From positions 23,468-87,467 of the forward strand of contig CAICTM010000239.1 in the NCBI GenBank assembly GCA_903772945.1: DNA of 64,000 nucleotides. Direction: 5' to 3'. The notes below the pieces were generated by a model. It saw only the letters and a list, made by a program, of their open reading frames with translations. It ran no database searches and was not told the origin of the DNA. The stretch comes from Seminavis robusta (lineage: Eukaryota; Bacillariophyta; Bacillariophyceae; Naviculales; Naviculaceae). The position numbers and the translations under genes were made by a program. Positions 52,526 to 64,000 of the stretch are shown one piece after another; the first letter of the stretch is position 1; each line of letters starts with the position of its first letter.

Positions 52526-55399
52526 TCATTTTTTCGATACAGATGCGTACGGCTCACTGCTCTTGTTTCGTTGACTCTGCAGAGCTACTTGCTGGTTACG
52601 ACGGTACAGTGGTCCATCTTTGATGAATAGTAGGAGTTCTTGAGTGCACATGGAGTCCTCGACGTTCTTGCTGGTGCTGTGGACTTCTTGGAAGCGGGAC
52701 CTCTGGCTATCTGAAACGGTCAAACCAAGATAATTCACTGCCTGCACTTTGTGTTCAATGGAAAGGCTACTAACGAAATCAGCCTTTGTGTCCAGCATCT
52801 TTGGAGTCTTCCGGGCCACTCGACCATTCTTGAGAAGTCCCCCAGTATACATTCCTTCTCTGCGGCCTCTTCCCTGTGCTTTATATCCTCGCTGTCTTGT
52901 GTTGCTTGGGACCTTCCTCATATCCTCAACCTCGACATCGAATTGTCCGTATCTGCTTCGGAGCACAGCTGCCGCTGGACAGTTATAGCCATTCCTTTTC
53001 CGACAATCTTCACAGTCACCAACGATGGCATTATCTTCAGTTCGCATGGTAAGAACGCAACAATTTCTTGTGACTGTAATCATTTTACGTGCCGTAACAT
53101 CCCGCCCTTGTCCGGTCTCTGAATACAAATCGTCGAAAGGCTCATCGTCCCCTTGGAGCGAAGAACTTACAAGAGCGATCCTTTCCTTGGTCAAAGGATG
53201 TCCGATTCGAAATCCTGTGTTGGCAATCCATGCAGTTGGTACTCCCATTCCGTTGGACGAAATTGGAACGATGTCTCTACCAAATTCGACAAACGTTGTT
53301 GTGATGAGACATATTAGGGAACACGTTCGCGGGATAATGATTGTGCATGGATCGTCTCTATCCATGGCATCCCTTCTCAACAGACTAACCAAGGTGTCAA
53401 CCAGCAGACGAGCAAGGGATACATTCAATTCCACAGGGGAGTCCTTGGCTTTGATTGCGTGGTGGTTGTGACTTTCATTGCTGCAGTTGCTGCACGGCAC
53501 TCCACAGTGACCGGTGCAAGCATAATTATGATTCGCGTAAGGTCCAGTCGCGTACATTCGAAGAAAATGTTCCGCTGCTTCTGGTTCCTGTCGCTCTTCC
53601 GACCAGTGTCGGAGCACAAGTTCTGTAACTTTGGCTCGCTGTTGGATAGTCTTGCAGTGGTGAATGAGTTGGATTTGTCGTATGCCTCTGACTTAACGTT
53701 GCCTTCATTCTTGTTTGTTCTGGCGAACGTTCGATCTTTGAATTTCTTAACAAAGCCATCATTCTTCGCGAAGTGCTGCATCACATGGAAGTAACAAAGA
53801 GTTGTTGCATGTACATGCGGTGGAATCTTTGCTTGTTCCCTCCATGCAATCCAGTCAATGGTGGGACATACCATGGATGCGTTCGAGCTCACGGTTTGTT
53901 CGGGCATCATGGCGAGGGATGCTTTGGGCAATCTTGCATCGGTCTGTTCCTTCGGCACTTCCAATTCAATGATGATGTCTTCCTTGGCAACCCTGCCAGC
54001 TGGTACGGTACCATCACAACAAGCTGGATGATTGTGAAAGTACCTGTGTGCCTTGATGAAAGCGTCGGCACGATCGGATGTGCCCCAGTCCAACTGGAAG
54101 TCAACATTGAAGAGTTTCCAGCAGATGTTTCGAAGAACGTACAATGTGAGACAATAAGGGTAAAACCTTTCAGCACCGACATGCAAATATGCGATTGGTC
54201 TCAATGATGCTGTGACCTGTCCTTGTGTCTCCCTTTCTTTTACAGACAGTGCTCCAATAACGACAAGGGTACTCATATCAACACAAGTGCCCCCTGTGCC
54301 GTCTGCACAGATTTGTCTTGTTCCTTCCTTGCGCATTGCGAGGTTAAGCAACATGAACAGACCGGTTGGAGACGTCGCGAAAAATGCTTGTTCCATTTTT
54401 TCCTTGTATTCTGTTCTCTTGCTTTCGGGATTTACTTCCATAGCCTTTGCAAAGTGACTATTCACCTCCCAAAGGTTAGATCGAAGATGAACATGTCGTA
54501 ACGTTCGCGTGAAGTGCCTCGGCCAGTTCATCCGCGGTCTCGAAGCATCTTGCCCTGAATCCAGGTGGTACATCCAACCTCCAGTTCTGTAATGCTTTGT
54601 ATAGATTGTAAGCATTGTCCAACCTACGCGCTTTACCCAACTGCGAATCCATATATTTGATCTTTTGGTGGTCCGTGTAACTCCTGAGTTGTGCCTTGAG
54701 ATGCTCTCGGAAGTCCGGTTGAAGAAGATACGTGTATGTATACAGTGGATGACTGTCGTTATTGCTGCGTCTGCTGCACTCAATTGCTTGGGTTAGTGCT
54801 TGTCGAATCTCTTCAGGTCGGATCTTTAGGATGCATCGGTTCTTGACACTGTGTTCATGCTGGACCATTGATTGGATGAAGCTCTGTACAGCAAAAGGTA
54901 GTCCGTGTTGCTCCTGTGGTGATTTTGGATGCTGTTTCATGGGATGATTATGCTGTAAGAAGCTCTTTGAGAAGACTGTGAACGTCTCTCGGTCCTCCAC
55001 TGTTTGCTTCCTTATCTGGCATCGCCACTTGCATTTTACAGGTATGCCGGTTTGTTGCTGCATCCTGGTGGCAATGCAGTGGTACTTGTATTTTGTGCAG
55101 TTGCTTCCTCTCTCGGTGCCATCTGCCTTGATGCAGTAATCATCCATGTAATAGCCCCCATAATATCTAGACACTTCGGCCTGAGCATCGTTGAGTGTCT
55201 CGCATGGCTTGCATAGTGTATCTTGTATAAAGTTCGACAACCTGCTAGGTGCTTTCTTTGTTTGTACTATCTCTCGTGGCGTCGAGGCGGTGCGATCAAC
55301 GTACCCTCCTCCCGAGTTACCAGTGTAATATGTTTGCCAATGCTGTCGGGGATCCCGATACCCTTGATTCCACTGACTGCTAGGCCATTGTCGCGACAT
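52526..55399 (-). pseudogene. MULE-like transposase, frameshifted
   Basis: Three overlapping frames together cover about 950 codons: 54476..55399, 53425..54783 and 52526..53617. The first has a FAR1/WRKY-GCM1-like zinc region (KYKYHCIATRMQ, PVKCKWRCQIRK, LQHNHPMKQH). The second has the transposase core: ICADGTGGTCVDM (first Asp), DWGTSDRADAFIKAHRYF (second Asp) and TTLCYFHVMQHFAKN, the CxxH motif typical of Mutator-like enzymes. The third starts with a Cys/His-rich segment containing NCSNESHNHHAIK, the likely position of the catalytic Glu. Breaks lie near 54.49 kb and 53.62 kb. Terminal inverted repeats were not identified. Confidence 0.65.
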
Positions 55400-57303
55400 G
55401 TCTAGACTATTTTACTTCTATCAACTAAACTATCATCAACAACATCCACAAATAACCATTCTTGTTGCATTGATGGGAGTCTGCGGGAGGAATTTTCGAA
55501 ATTCCACCCAAATTCTAGAACGTTCCTTTGGATGTTCTAGAAACTTCCTGCCTTCGGCCTTTTGAATCGAATGAAATCAATGCTCGCCAACTCCATCCTC
55601 GTGCATGCATGGCCTTTGTATTGTATTCCATGCATTTTTTCGTTGGTTTGAAAGGTGCGCCAACTGGTTGGCGGTAGAAAATTTGGTGAGGGGCTGCCTT
55701 TCGGGCGGGAGAATCTTCCCCTTTTTCAGCCTCCGTTTTTCATTCCTCGACCTTTTGTTATCCCAATGTAAGTGCGACCATGGTGTTCTGTTTTTTGTTC
55801 GTTCGTTGCCGTATTCCCTTTCTAACCTTTCGATGTTCTCTCCTGTGCTTTTCCTTCACTACAGATATCCCTTCACACCACTCTTCTCCATTTTCATTCC
55901 TTCAAGATCAACATCTCACGAAAGAATTCTATGGCGATCGCCTCTTCATTCCTGCACCGATGGTTGCAGCTGGGCATTATCCTTTTCCTCCCTTTCCCGT
56001 CCTCCCTTTCCCGTCCTTGTGCCTTCCACGGCCTTGATCATGGTGTTTTGGTGCTACGGTTGTTGTTGCCGTGGCTGGTTGGTGTCATGTCCATGGTGAC
56101 TGTTGCGCGGTGGTGCCGTGGTGTCACCAAGAACAGTCGAGGATGTAAGTCTTTTATTCGTGACTCGACTCCTTTTTGTCTTGGAGTGTTGTTTCATGCC
56201 TCGTGTTTAAGTCCATGTGTTTCCTTGTTAAATCTCACATGTTTTGTTTCATGTGCTCGGGACTGGTCGGCCTCATGTGGGTCGCCAGGAGTTCACCAGG
56301 TCCAGGGGCGAGGCTCTTCATGAATTGCTAGCTACCGGTACCAGTAGGGTAGCCAGTAGACTCTACTAGTAGGTGCATTTTTGCGATAGAGTAGCGGGAT
56401 GCTGGATGTTAGTTCTAGCTAGCTAGCGAGCTACTCGAGTACAGCGTACTAGCTAGCTAGCTATGCATGCATGGCTTAGCTACCGGCAGACGCTTTGCTA
56501 TCAAATAAATACACACATACATCACACCTGCAATTCTTCACCAAGCAACCCATTCACCATTCACAGTTCGATGCAATTATTGCAAAATCTTCGGCAAATC
56601 TTTCGAGGGTTCATACTCCGGTTTTTCTTCGCTCTTTGTGGTAGCACACTACACGTACGAGTACTCACTACATAGAGGGGCCGGGCCGTGCGAGCCAGTA
56701 CTTGTAGTGGAGAAAGAGCAAGCAATAACTGCAGAGATTCGAGTGACAGTCGAGTCGCCGGTGTCCATCTGCATGCCTCTACAGGTATCTACAGTGGCCC
56801 TCTCCACTTTCGTTTCCTTATCCGTGCAGATTTACGAGTACTTTTCGTAGTCTACTCTGTTGAGTGCCCGGGTACTCCTGGAGCATTGGAGCTAGCTCTA
56901 GTAATGGTTACTCCTGAGCAGGGATACACCTTTCCAACTCTGCTTCCGGTCACAGGGACATTGTGTGGACTAGTAAGGATTTTATGGGTGCTAGGTACAA
57001 CTCTACTATGATCCACAGCTGATCCACTCATCTCTAGCTAGTAGCCGTCTGCCCACTACTCAATAGCTAGCTACCGTACTGCTGGTCTAAGTCTATAGTG
57101 AGAGGTGATCAAGTGCAGGTTCACCTCCTCTGTGCATTCCGTGGTCAGCCTTGCCCCCTGCCCCAACAGCAGCTATTGTGCTTGCCTTTGTGTCTCCGTC
57201 TTCTTATTGATGTTCTCCAGTAGATTAGATGACTTGCAATTGGGCGACTGACCGAATGGCTTTCCGTCACACTGACATCGTGCCACCGGTATGAGGTGGA
57301 CTG
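55400..57303. other. Gene-free region
   Basis: About 1.9 kb. Plus-strand frames of up to 164 codons near 55605-56323 have no domain and look like chance. GCTAGCTAGC runs occur at 56410-56465. Confidence 0.4.
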
Positions 57304-57311
57304 GTGGGTGG

Positions 57312-57629
57312 CTTGGTTGGTATTTACTGTTTACTGATTACTGACTGGAGGGGCCAAAAAGTAGCAGTAATGGCAGTAATGCAGTAATTCCTCAGTAGCA
57401 GTAATCAGGGACAGTAATTTAAAGCCATTTGAAGGCAGTAAATCACAGTAATTGCACTAAAATAGGGTGAATACTGTGCTTTTACTGTCATTTACTGTCA
57501 ATTACTGTTGAATTGGCAGATTTATTACTGCCAGGAATTACTGACTGCAGTAACTACTGGCCAATAAAGGCAGTAAAAGTACAGTAAGTAACCAGTAACC
57601 AGGAATTACTGCAGTAATTACCGACCAAG
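57312..57629. mobile_element. 318-bp hAT-type MITE with 8-bp target duplication
   Basis: Terminal inverted repeats CTTGGTTGGTATTTACTG and CAGTAATTACCGACCAAG (two mismatches) are flanked by the perfect 8-bp direct repeat GTGGGTGG at 57304-57311 and 57630-57637. An 8-bp duplication is the hallmark of hAT elements. The interior is an array of degenerate CAGTAAT/ATTACTG motifs and has no coding capacity. Confidence 0.85.
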
Positions 57630-57637
57630 GTGGGTGG

Positions 57638-58551
57638 TCTACGAGAGGCAGACTATCATCATTTAGCAATTTTCAGTGGGTCAAAGCGTCAAAGCCCCAC
57701 TGATTACTGTTGCTTGCTGCAACAATTATTAAGACTTGCATTTGCTTTTGCCCAACAACGAGAGACGAGAGACTGGGTGATCATGAATATTCGAATGATT
57801 AATCGAATCGAATCGCTCGAATGATGTTTTCATCACTCCTGCGAGCGAGGCGAACAAGATCATGCACCAGTATCACATCCCACCAGGTACTACCGGTAGT
57901 AGCGGTACATGTACATGTATCCTTCTATCGTAGGTGTACATGACGTTGAATGCATATATGTTTTGTATCTAGACTCCAGTAAGTATGACATACATCGTAG
58001 GAGAAAGCTGCAGAGAATATCTGAACTTTCAAACCAAGGTGCTCAACATAAATGATACAGCTGTCCTTTCATATTGTCGCTCCCGACCTTTGGGTGGGTG
58101 CAGTCAGCATCCTGACACTGACCATACATGTACTAGTAGAAACAACATCCATGCATGCTACATGTATCGCAAGCATCAGCTGTGTCAATTTAATAAAACG
58201 TTCGTTGCTATTCACATTTAAATAATTTCAATCACCAAGGTTTGCTCAGTTTCCCCACTATCTAGTTGCTTCCACGCCCTACGGTCACATCGATTTCGGA
58301 AGCAAAAAGACAAAAGCACTTTCATACCGGTAGCTAGCTAGCTAGAGCTCTTCGGCCTCCCAATACACAAAAAAAATTGGCAGTCAGCTTGCCTGCCTGT
58401 ACCTACCCTACAAATGAATAAATTATGAGGAGCAATGTTGCTGTGTCCGATTGTTGCTGTTTTGAGTTCTTTGTAGCGCTCATGTTGGAGTGTGTCTCTC
58501 ACTGATGACGACTGGAATATCGCCAGCTAGCGTAGCTCATTTCACATTGAG
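57638..58551. other. Gene-free region
   Basis: About 0.9 kb; nothing recognised apart from TACATGTACATGTA- and CTAGCTAGCTAG-type palindromes near 57910 and 58330. Confidence 0.4.
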
Positions 58552-59781
58552 TTAGTCAAACAAGTTACCATTTCTGTTTCGTTGCTGTTGCCTTTGTTGC
58601 TGAATGAAATGCTGTTCAAAGAATCGCAATGCCACATGCATCATCCACACGGGCGTTTCATGCCCCATATCGGCTCGACAGTCGACCGAGTACGGGACTT
58701 GATTCTCTCCATTGGGACAATGCGACCGGCACGAGACGGTAAAGCCTTGCAGATTGGTACTCCCCGTTCCGTACGAAATCGGAGCTCGCCCATTGGCACT
58801 ACGAACGGGACATCCATGATCGGCTGCCCACCGGGAGTGCAATCGATGCGGTGGAATCCAATAATACCCCGCCGTATCTTCCACTTGACTTTCTTGATAA
58901 CCACCCGGAGGCACCACGTCATCCCGTTTGCCGTAAATCCCAATCACCGGCAATCGACCGGAAGTAGCCTTGCCCACAGCGTAATCGGGATGCGGCGTCC
59001 CAATCATGGGTGCGAGACCTGCTAGTCGCGGTGCTGTGCGGGCATCTTGTCCCAATGTCCACGTGAGCATGGCACCGTTGGAAATTCCCGTCGAGTAAAT
59101 GCGCGTTGTATCGACACAAATGTGTCGTGACAAGTCATCCAACAAGTCCGCGACGAATTGAACATCGTCGTCGACGCATTGAGTCCATCCACAGCGTGTG
59201 CGACAGGCACATCCGTCGTAGCAATAGTCGGGGCCGTTGCTGCGAAAGTCACAGATCGTAATCGACTCTCCATCGCGCCCCACGCCATCAGCGCTACCGG
59301 GGAATCGCCAACTTTGTTGGATTCCTTCGGGCATGACGAGAATGTAATTGTTATCGTCGGCCGCTTGCAACCAATCGGGGTCGGTGTAACTCAAGGACGT
59401 TTCACCCCAACCGTGAAATGCCAGCGCCACCTTGTGAGGTCGATTCGAGTTGTACTGAGGAGGTGTGTGGATGCGATAGACTCGGTTCATACGACCTTGG
59501 CGTCGCAACGTAATCACGTCAAAGGCAGAGTGCCGTCGTGATGATAGATTGGAACATACGGGTTGATTATTTAATTTTCGGGGTTTCTTGGCCGGAGAGT
59601 CATTCTCACTATCATTCTCACTGGACGTATCATTCTCCATTGTTGCTTTCGCTCGCAGTCCATGCCATTCCACATCCGATGCCAACTCTTGAGCATTAGC
59701 ACTACAGATTAGAGATCCTACTGCTATCAGTAGAAGAAACAAGAAGCAACGCCATGTTGGTAACCCTCTACTAAAAGTCAT
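58552..59781 (-). CDS. Secreted alpha/beta hydrolase, PHB-depolymerase/feruloyl-esterase (LpqC) type
   Basis: 409 residues, no intron, ATG at 59781 followed by a signal peptide (WRCFLFLLLIAVGSLICSANA). An acidic/Ser-rich spacer precedes the catalytic domain. The hydrolase features are an oxyanion-hole motif AFHGWGE (about 121-127), the nucleophile elbow GISNG with Ser234, an Asp in YGKRDDVVPP (about 287) and His374 in ADMGHETP. Several cysteines (CYDGCACRTRCGW) suggest disulfides in a secreted enzyme. The family includes poly(3-hydroxybutyrate) depolymerases, feruloyl and acetylxylan esterases; the substrate cannot be decided here. The C-terminus is Gln/Arg-rich low complexity. Confidence 0.85.
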   Translation of the reverse strand: MTFSRGLPTWRCFLFLLLIAVGSLICSANAQELASDVEWHGLRAKATMENDTSSENDSENDSPAKKPRKLNNQPVCSNLSSRRHSAFDVITLRRQGRMNRVYRIHTPPQYNSNRPHKVALAFHGWGETSLSYTDPDWLQAADDNNYILVMPEGIQQSWRFPGSADGVGRDGESITICDFRSNGPDYCYDGCACRTRCGWTQCVDDDVQFVADLLDDLSRHICVDTTRIYSTGISNGAMLTWTLGQDARTAPRLAGLAPMIGTPHPDYAVGKATSGRLPVIGIYGKRDDVVPPGGYQESQVEDTAGYYWIPPHRLHSRWAADHGCPVRSANGRAPISYGTGSTNLQGFTVSCRSHCPNGENQVPYSVDCRADMGHETPVWMMHVALRFFEQHFIQQQRQQQRNRNGNLFD

Positions 59782-60899
59782 GATGGTGAAAAATAAATTG
59801 TGTGTGGTGAAAGACTTTCAAATTGAGAATGGTAAAATGTGTGCACGTGTTGGCATCAATTCAAGTGAAATTGTGAGCATGTGAACGTCATACAAATCCT
59901 TTAATTATCTTAATTTAAAAAGCTGCACGCCGGCCTGGTTTCCCTCTCTTCTCACAAGATCTGTTGCAGCTTGGGATCCGTTCGGGATCTGGTCAAGACG
60001 AAGCCATTGTGCATGCTGGTTGCCGCGCATCCACTCTTGACCTGCAACGCTGAGTCGAGTCCAATGACACTGGTGGAGCCCATTGGAAGGAGTCGAACAA
60101 TGACCACGACACCGGTACAGCTGTGCCTAGCTAGGTAGAGGCTAGAGATACAAACGCTCATCCATGCTGCTACACACGATCGACCGCAGAGGCGCGAAGA
60201 CGCATCGAATGCATTTCGCTGGGGCTGAATCGAGTTGAGTCGAGTCCATTGACAGGATTCGAGCAATGACGACGCCACCGGTGCCTCGAACTGCGTTGCT
60301 GTTGTTCAGTTCCGAATCACAGTCCACACGATCGAGGCATCCAATACTAGTACCTGGCTGGGACTCGACTCGGCCCACATGGCATGGCGTAAGGCTGGTG
60401 CGAAACGAAATCCTTTTGGACTGAGCCCTCCAACCTAAGAAGTCGGTTGCTGCCAAAAAGTTCAACTCTGCACCGCTGGTAGTATTACAAGTCGGTAGCA
60501 GGTTGCACGACTCGACTCCAAGGCACCAACAGCCTGTGACAACCGTGATACCTTCTCGAGGAAGCAAAAGACTTGAATATCGTGGTTGCCGACGGTGCAT
60601 CGTGCAGCCAGCTCCTTCTTTGTAGCTACCAAAGGAGATGGATAACCGAAAGGATGCAATCTCCGGTGCGAACCTAGCTGGAGATGGATGTACACCGTAC
60701 CGGTACCGTAACGTTGATGGTGCGGGCAGTCGAGACCAGTGTCATTCACGATTGATTCGATTCGTTTTCCTGACCGTGGAGCGTGGAAGACCTTGTTGAA
60801 ATAAACGCATCACTTCCCTTACGCTCCAAAATCTGAGCCAACAGCAACCGCGCCACTACATGTACAACGAGAGGCGCTAATCACACGTAATTTGAAGCA
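59782..60899. other. Gene-free region
   Basis: About 1.1 kb between divergent genes. A loosely repeated segment (GAGTCGAGTCCAATGACA near 60051, GAGTCGAGTCCATTGACA near 60237) is the only structure seen. Confidence 0.4.
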
Positions 60900-63098
60900 A
60901 TGGAGGGTTCCCAGGAAGTGGATGCCGGCGGCGAGGGTTCATTTCTTCGCAGAGTCGCGGATGAAGACGATGCTGGTCAGCACAACTATTCGGCAACGTG
61001 CCGCTGGAGACAGAGAGCCAAGAGGTGTCAAGAGTGGGTGGAGGAATGGAAGGCCAAACTCGAAGACTCCGACTGTGTCTTGGAGGATCTAACGATTCCA
61101 GACCGATCGGAACTTTTTCTGATGGCTGGTGGCGAATCTTCCCTTGGCGAATTGCTGTCCGAGTGCGAAAACTTTCGAGAAGAACTCATTGAGGAGTATA
61201 ATAATAAAGAGAACACACAACAAGCCATTCGTCGCCGTGACCAAGAGTTTCTTTGGACAAAGGTCAGATTGGTTGCGGCAAGAGCAGATAGTATTCAAAA
61301 GGCGCACAATGATATTATGAAAAACCAGCTTGCTCTTCACTGTGCCAAAGGAAATGAAACCAGGAGTACGAACGAATCAGATGCCAACTATAGTCTCGAT
61401 TCTCGTTTTGACAGAGCAAAGGAAGCCAGTCCACCAGCGGGAACCAACACGCTTGATACCGGACTTGACAATGGTCTAGTCCTCCTGTTAGCTCGGGTCT
61501 CAGAGCAGCTACAAACCAGGTTGCAATGCTTTCATTTGTTTGTCTCTGCTCTGTTCAAGGAGGCTGAAGAAACGCAGGATCCAGCAAAGGTCAAGAATAC
61601 AACCACTGCCATTCTCGCATGGGAATAGGGCCAAACATTCCATCCTCAAAGTCAGACAAAGCAGTATGCCCGTCCTCCGACTAAGATGGATGCAGAAACT
61701 CAAGCCGATCATCCCATTTTGCATGCACTTGTGTGCCGAATCGTGGGACTCATTACTCAACACGAGGAGCAGCCAGGCAATAATGATGGGTCAGATGCTG
61801 CCTCCTCCACTGGGACATACTCGTTCGACTGTGGCGTGACTACCGAACAGCGTACTGACAAATCGACGGTTCAAACACACACAGAGCACCTGGCTCTTCG
61901 GCTTCCGGCCGTGGTGAATGTTCCCGTGGAGATCAAGGCATCATCGAAAGACCAAAATAAATTGAACAATCGCCTGGAGAAGGGTCGAAACCAAATTGTT
62001 GGACATTTGGCGAAGAAGCTCTACCACGCCTTTCACTTTGGTGGTGCTGGCATTGAGGCAGCTGCAGTTGGAGTGTCGCTCTCTCAGTTGTCAATCGAGG
62101 TCATTGAGCTGAAGATCACAGGACTCGGCACCAACGATGTCAAGCTTGAGGGCAAAACGACTGGGTGCGTGCCACTTGGGATTGACCCAGACATGGGAAA
62201 ACTCTTCGGCCTACCGACGTGGTCACCAGGCACCCCTCCTAACAACGAAGCGCCGTCCGGCTTTGCTCTTCTTGCTGGTACCTTGTTGCATGCTGACGGC
62301 CAAGGCTTGAGATACGGCCAAGATACAACAATATCACTCTCCCAAGTGTCTCCTCTGCAAGAAGAGTTGACATTCCAGTATCTTGGAAGTGGCGCTTTTG
62401 CGAACGTGTTCCAACTTGGAGACAAGAGTAGCGACGAGTTCATGAAGGTTCCACTTTCAGCGAACCGAGGACGAAGCCTAGCAACTGAAGCCAAAATATT
62501 GAAGAAGTTCCACAACATTGACGGCGTTCCGACACTTTCGCTTGCAACCGAGAACGCATTGTCAGATCTACAGGCAACAATTCGCGATGAGGTGTGCCGA
62601 ATGAAGGGATTGAGGCTGAAAGGTGTCGTTGTCATTGCATTGACCCATGTTCGGATAAAATTCTTGTTTCGCAGCCACAATCATCAAACGAGTTTTTTGC
62701 GCACTCGAGGCTGCGCACAGACTTGGCGTCTATCACCTGGATGTGCGACCAGGCAACATCATTGTGAAGTGTGATGCAGCTAGCGGCAAAGTACAAGAAC
62801 AAGATGTCATGCTTTCTGACTGGGGTTGCGCCACGATGGAAAAGACTTTGCAGAAATTCCCCACTCCGTATGCGCATGACCGCCTGCTCAAGCCCAATTT
62901 CAACAGGACCACACAGTTTCTAGTGAGTTCGATTTTGCTTCCCTGGTTTACACCATTGTCCACGTTACAAAAGGAAAGCTGCCGTGGCTTGACGAATTTG
63001 ACCGCGGTCCCACGAATGTCAGTGACGAAGGTTTGAAGAAGAGACGGGGCGATGTCGAAAACTGCAAGGTCGGGAACCAGACCACAATCCTCTTTTGA
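60900..63098 (+). pseudogene. Broken kinase-like gene resembling Crinkler C-terminal modules
   Basis: One gene appears to run from ATG 60900, but the frame is closed by an in-frame TAG at 61626-61628 and continues in the same frame beyond it. Frameshifts follow near 62.63, 62.70 and 62.92 kb. The N-terminal part is helical and charged. A middle segment has VEIKASSKDQNK, which could be the E-x-K of a restriction-endonuclease-like fold. The C-terminal part is kinase-like: a glycine loop FQYLGSGAFANVFQLG, an HRD-like YHLDVRPGNI and a DFG-like LSDWGCA. A nuclease-like region followed by such a kinase is the arrangement described for some Crinkler-type proteins, but the family call is tentative. 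As it stands, no full-length product can be made. Confidence 0.5.
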
Positions 63099-63365
63099 CA
63101 GTTTCTCAAATGAGAAAGTTTTTTTCTCATTTGAGAAACTAAGTTCTGAAATGAGAAAGTTAGTTTCTCATTTGGTTGAAATGAGAAACTATCTTTTGAA
63201 ATGAGAAACTATGTATGAAACTGCTAGTACATGACATTGTGTTGTGATTTCTGCCAGAAATGAGAAACTATTTTATCAAATAAGAAACTAAAACTATTAG
63301 TTTCTTAAATTGAGAAACTAAAAATGAGAAACTAAAACTAAAAATGAGAAACTAAAACTGTTTGA
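63099..63365. repeat. Palindrome-rich ATGAGAAACTA repeat block
   Basis: About ten copies of ATGAGAAACTA or its reverse complement (TAGTTTCTCAT) in both orientations. The block starts ACAGTTTCTCA and ends with the inverted-like GAGAAACTAAAACTG. It abuts the end of the kinase-like pseudogene; possibly a foldback MITE. Confidence 0.6.
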
Positions 63366-64000
63366 AAAATTTCAAAACATCATTGGGGTTTCCGGACCTT
63401 GCTGGTGGTGTGATAATGAGAATTTGCTTCCAGAAAGAGAGATCAGCAACCTTCTCAAGCAAGCAGCATGGCCTGATCGCCCTCAAAGGGGCCCAATCAA
63501 ACGAAGCGCATCGGATATGATAAAGGCTTGATAGGCAGGGAACTAGTAAATGAACTATTCATATGCCCTCTGGGTCGTCTCCGTTTCCAGTACTAGTTTA
63601 ACTCGTTTATTAATACAGGATTATGGTGAATAGAATCGAATGAATCATGTGGCTTATATTTAGGGTTTAGGTTTGGCAATTTTGAAGTCAACGTGGTATA
63701 TGTGAGGTTGTAAAAGTTTTGTGTGATAGTATGTGTTAAGTGGAGGGTTGGTTCGCTTCCGCTGGGAGCTTGGTGTCTTCTTCCTCTGTTTCCTGCTCTT
63801 CTCGGTACTGGGTATTCGGTAATAGGAATCGGAGCAAGTTCGGCAGCTTTCTTCATACCATGTGGAGTGTCATCATTCTGACTATTCGCAGGTGATACAT
63901 TTGGCCGACGTGGTTCGTGGAACAGGTGGAACGGGAGATGACGTATTTGGTTGCATTGAACTGGAATTGGTTTGCGAATAATATTGGGAGGCCCAGTATA
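63366..64000. other. Right-edge region, one short minus-strand frame
   Basis: The only frame of note is 63593..63856 on the minus strand (87 codons, KKAAELAPIPITEYPVPRR start). It could be the end of a coding element entering from the right, or chance. Nothing else recognised. Confidence 0.3.

Noticed and set aside
55605-56323. Plus-strand frames near 55.6-56.3 kb
   Set aside because: Phe/Ser/Leu-rich chance frames in several overlapping phases, with no start context, domain or splice support.

Overview
The window looks like nuclear DNA of a diatom or close stramenopile relative, probably pennate. Genes carry short GT-AG introns (44 to about 120 bp) and lie far apart. Two genes encode a secreted cysteine-rich family with Pro/Thr-rich linkers that I associate with diatoms. 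The intergenic DNA is full of transposons, foldback elements and short palindromes. Function and taxon are inferred from motifs only.

Layout: 0-5 kb holds the 3' end of a multi-membrane-span gene (+), a secreted cysteine-rich/acidic gene (-) and a truncated pogo-like transposase. 5-13 kb is gene-poor: decayed coding repeats, a foldback, an interrupted 102-bp minisatellite and a 1.2-kb dispersed repeat. 13.4 kb and 32.0 kb carry two near-identical AhpD-like genes. Between them, 18.95-31.68 kb is a tyrosine-recombinase (DIRS-order) retrotransposon with the full split-direct-repeat layout A1-ORFs-B1-A2-B2. Its gag is interrupted by a Ty3/gypsy element with identical 77-bp LTRs and a 4-bp target duplication. 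33.7-38.5 kb is a six-exon gene for a seven-domain paralogue of the 2-3.8 kb gene. 40-49 kb carries ordinary single-copy genes: a hypothetical protein, a CRAL-TRIO-like protein, a CDP-alcohol phosphotransferase and an LRR protein, plus a second copy of the 1.2-kb repeat. 50-55.4 kb holds a frameshifted MULE-like transposase and an unknown companion ORF. 57.3 kb has a hAT-type MITE, 58.6 kb a secreted PHB-depolymerase/feruloyl-esterase-like hydrolase, and 60.9-63.1 kb a broken kinase-like gene resembling Crinkler C-termini.

The signals I would follow first are these: (i) 24-nt, phase-0 microexons encoding the Asp-rich loop of the cysteine domain, seen in both paralogues; (ii) a hairpin in the 1.2-kb repeat whose two stem arms differ between copies but stay complementary while the loop is nearly unchanged; (iii) the intact split-direct-repeat DIRS element with its nested gypsy; (iv) gag and pol of that gypsy lying in one frame, separated only by a single UGA.
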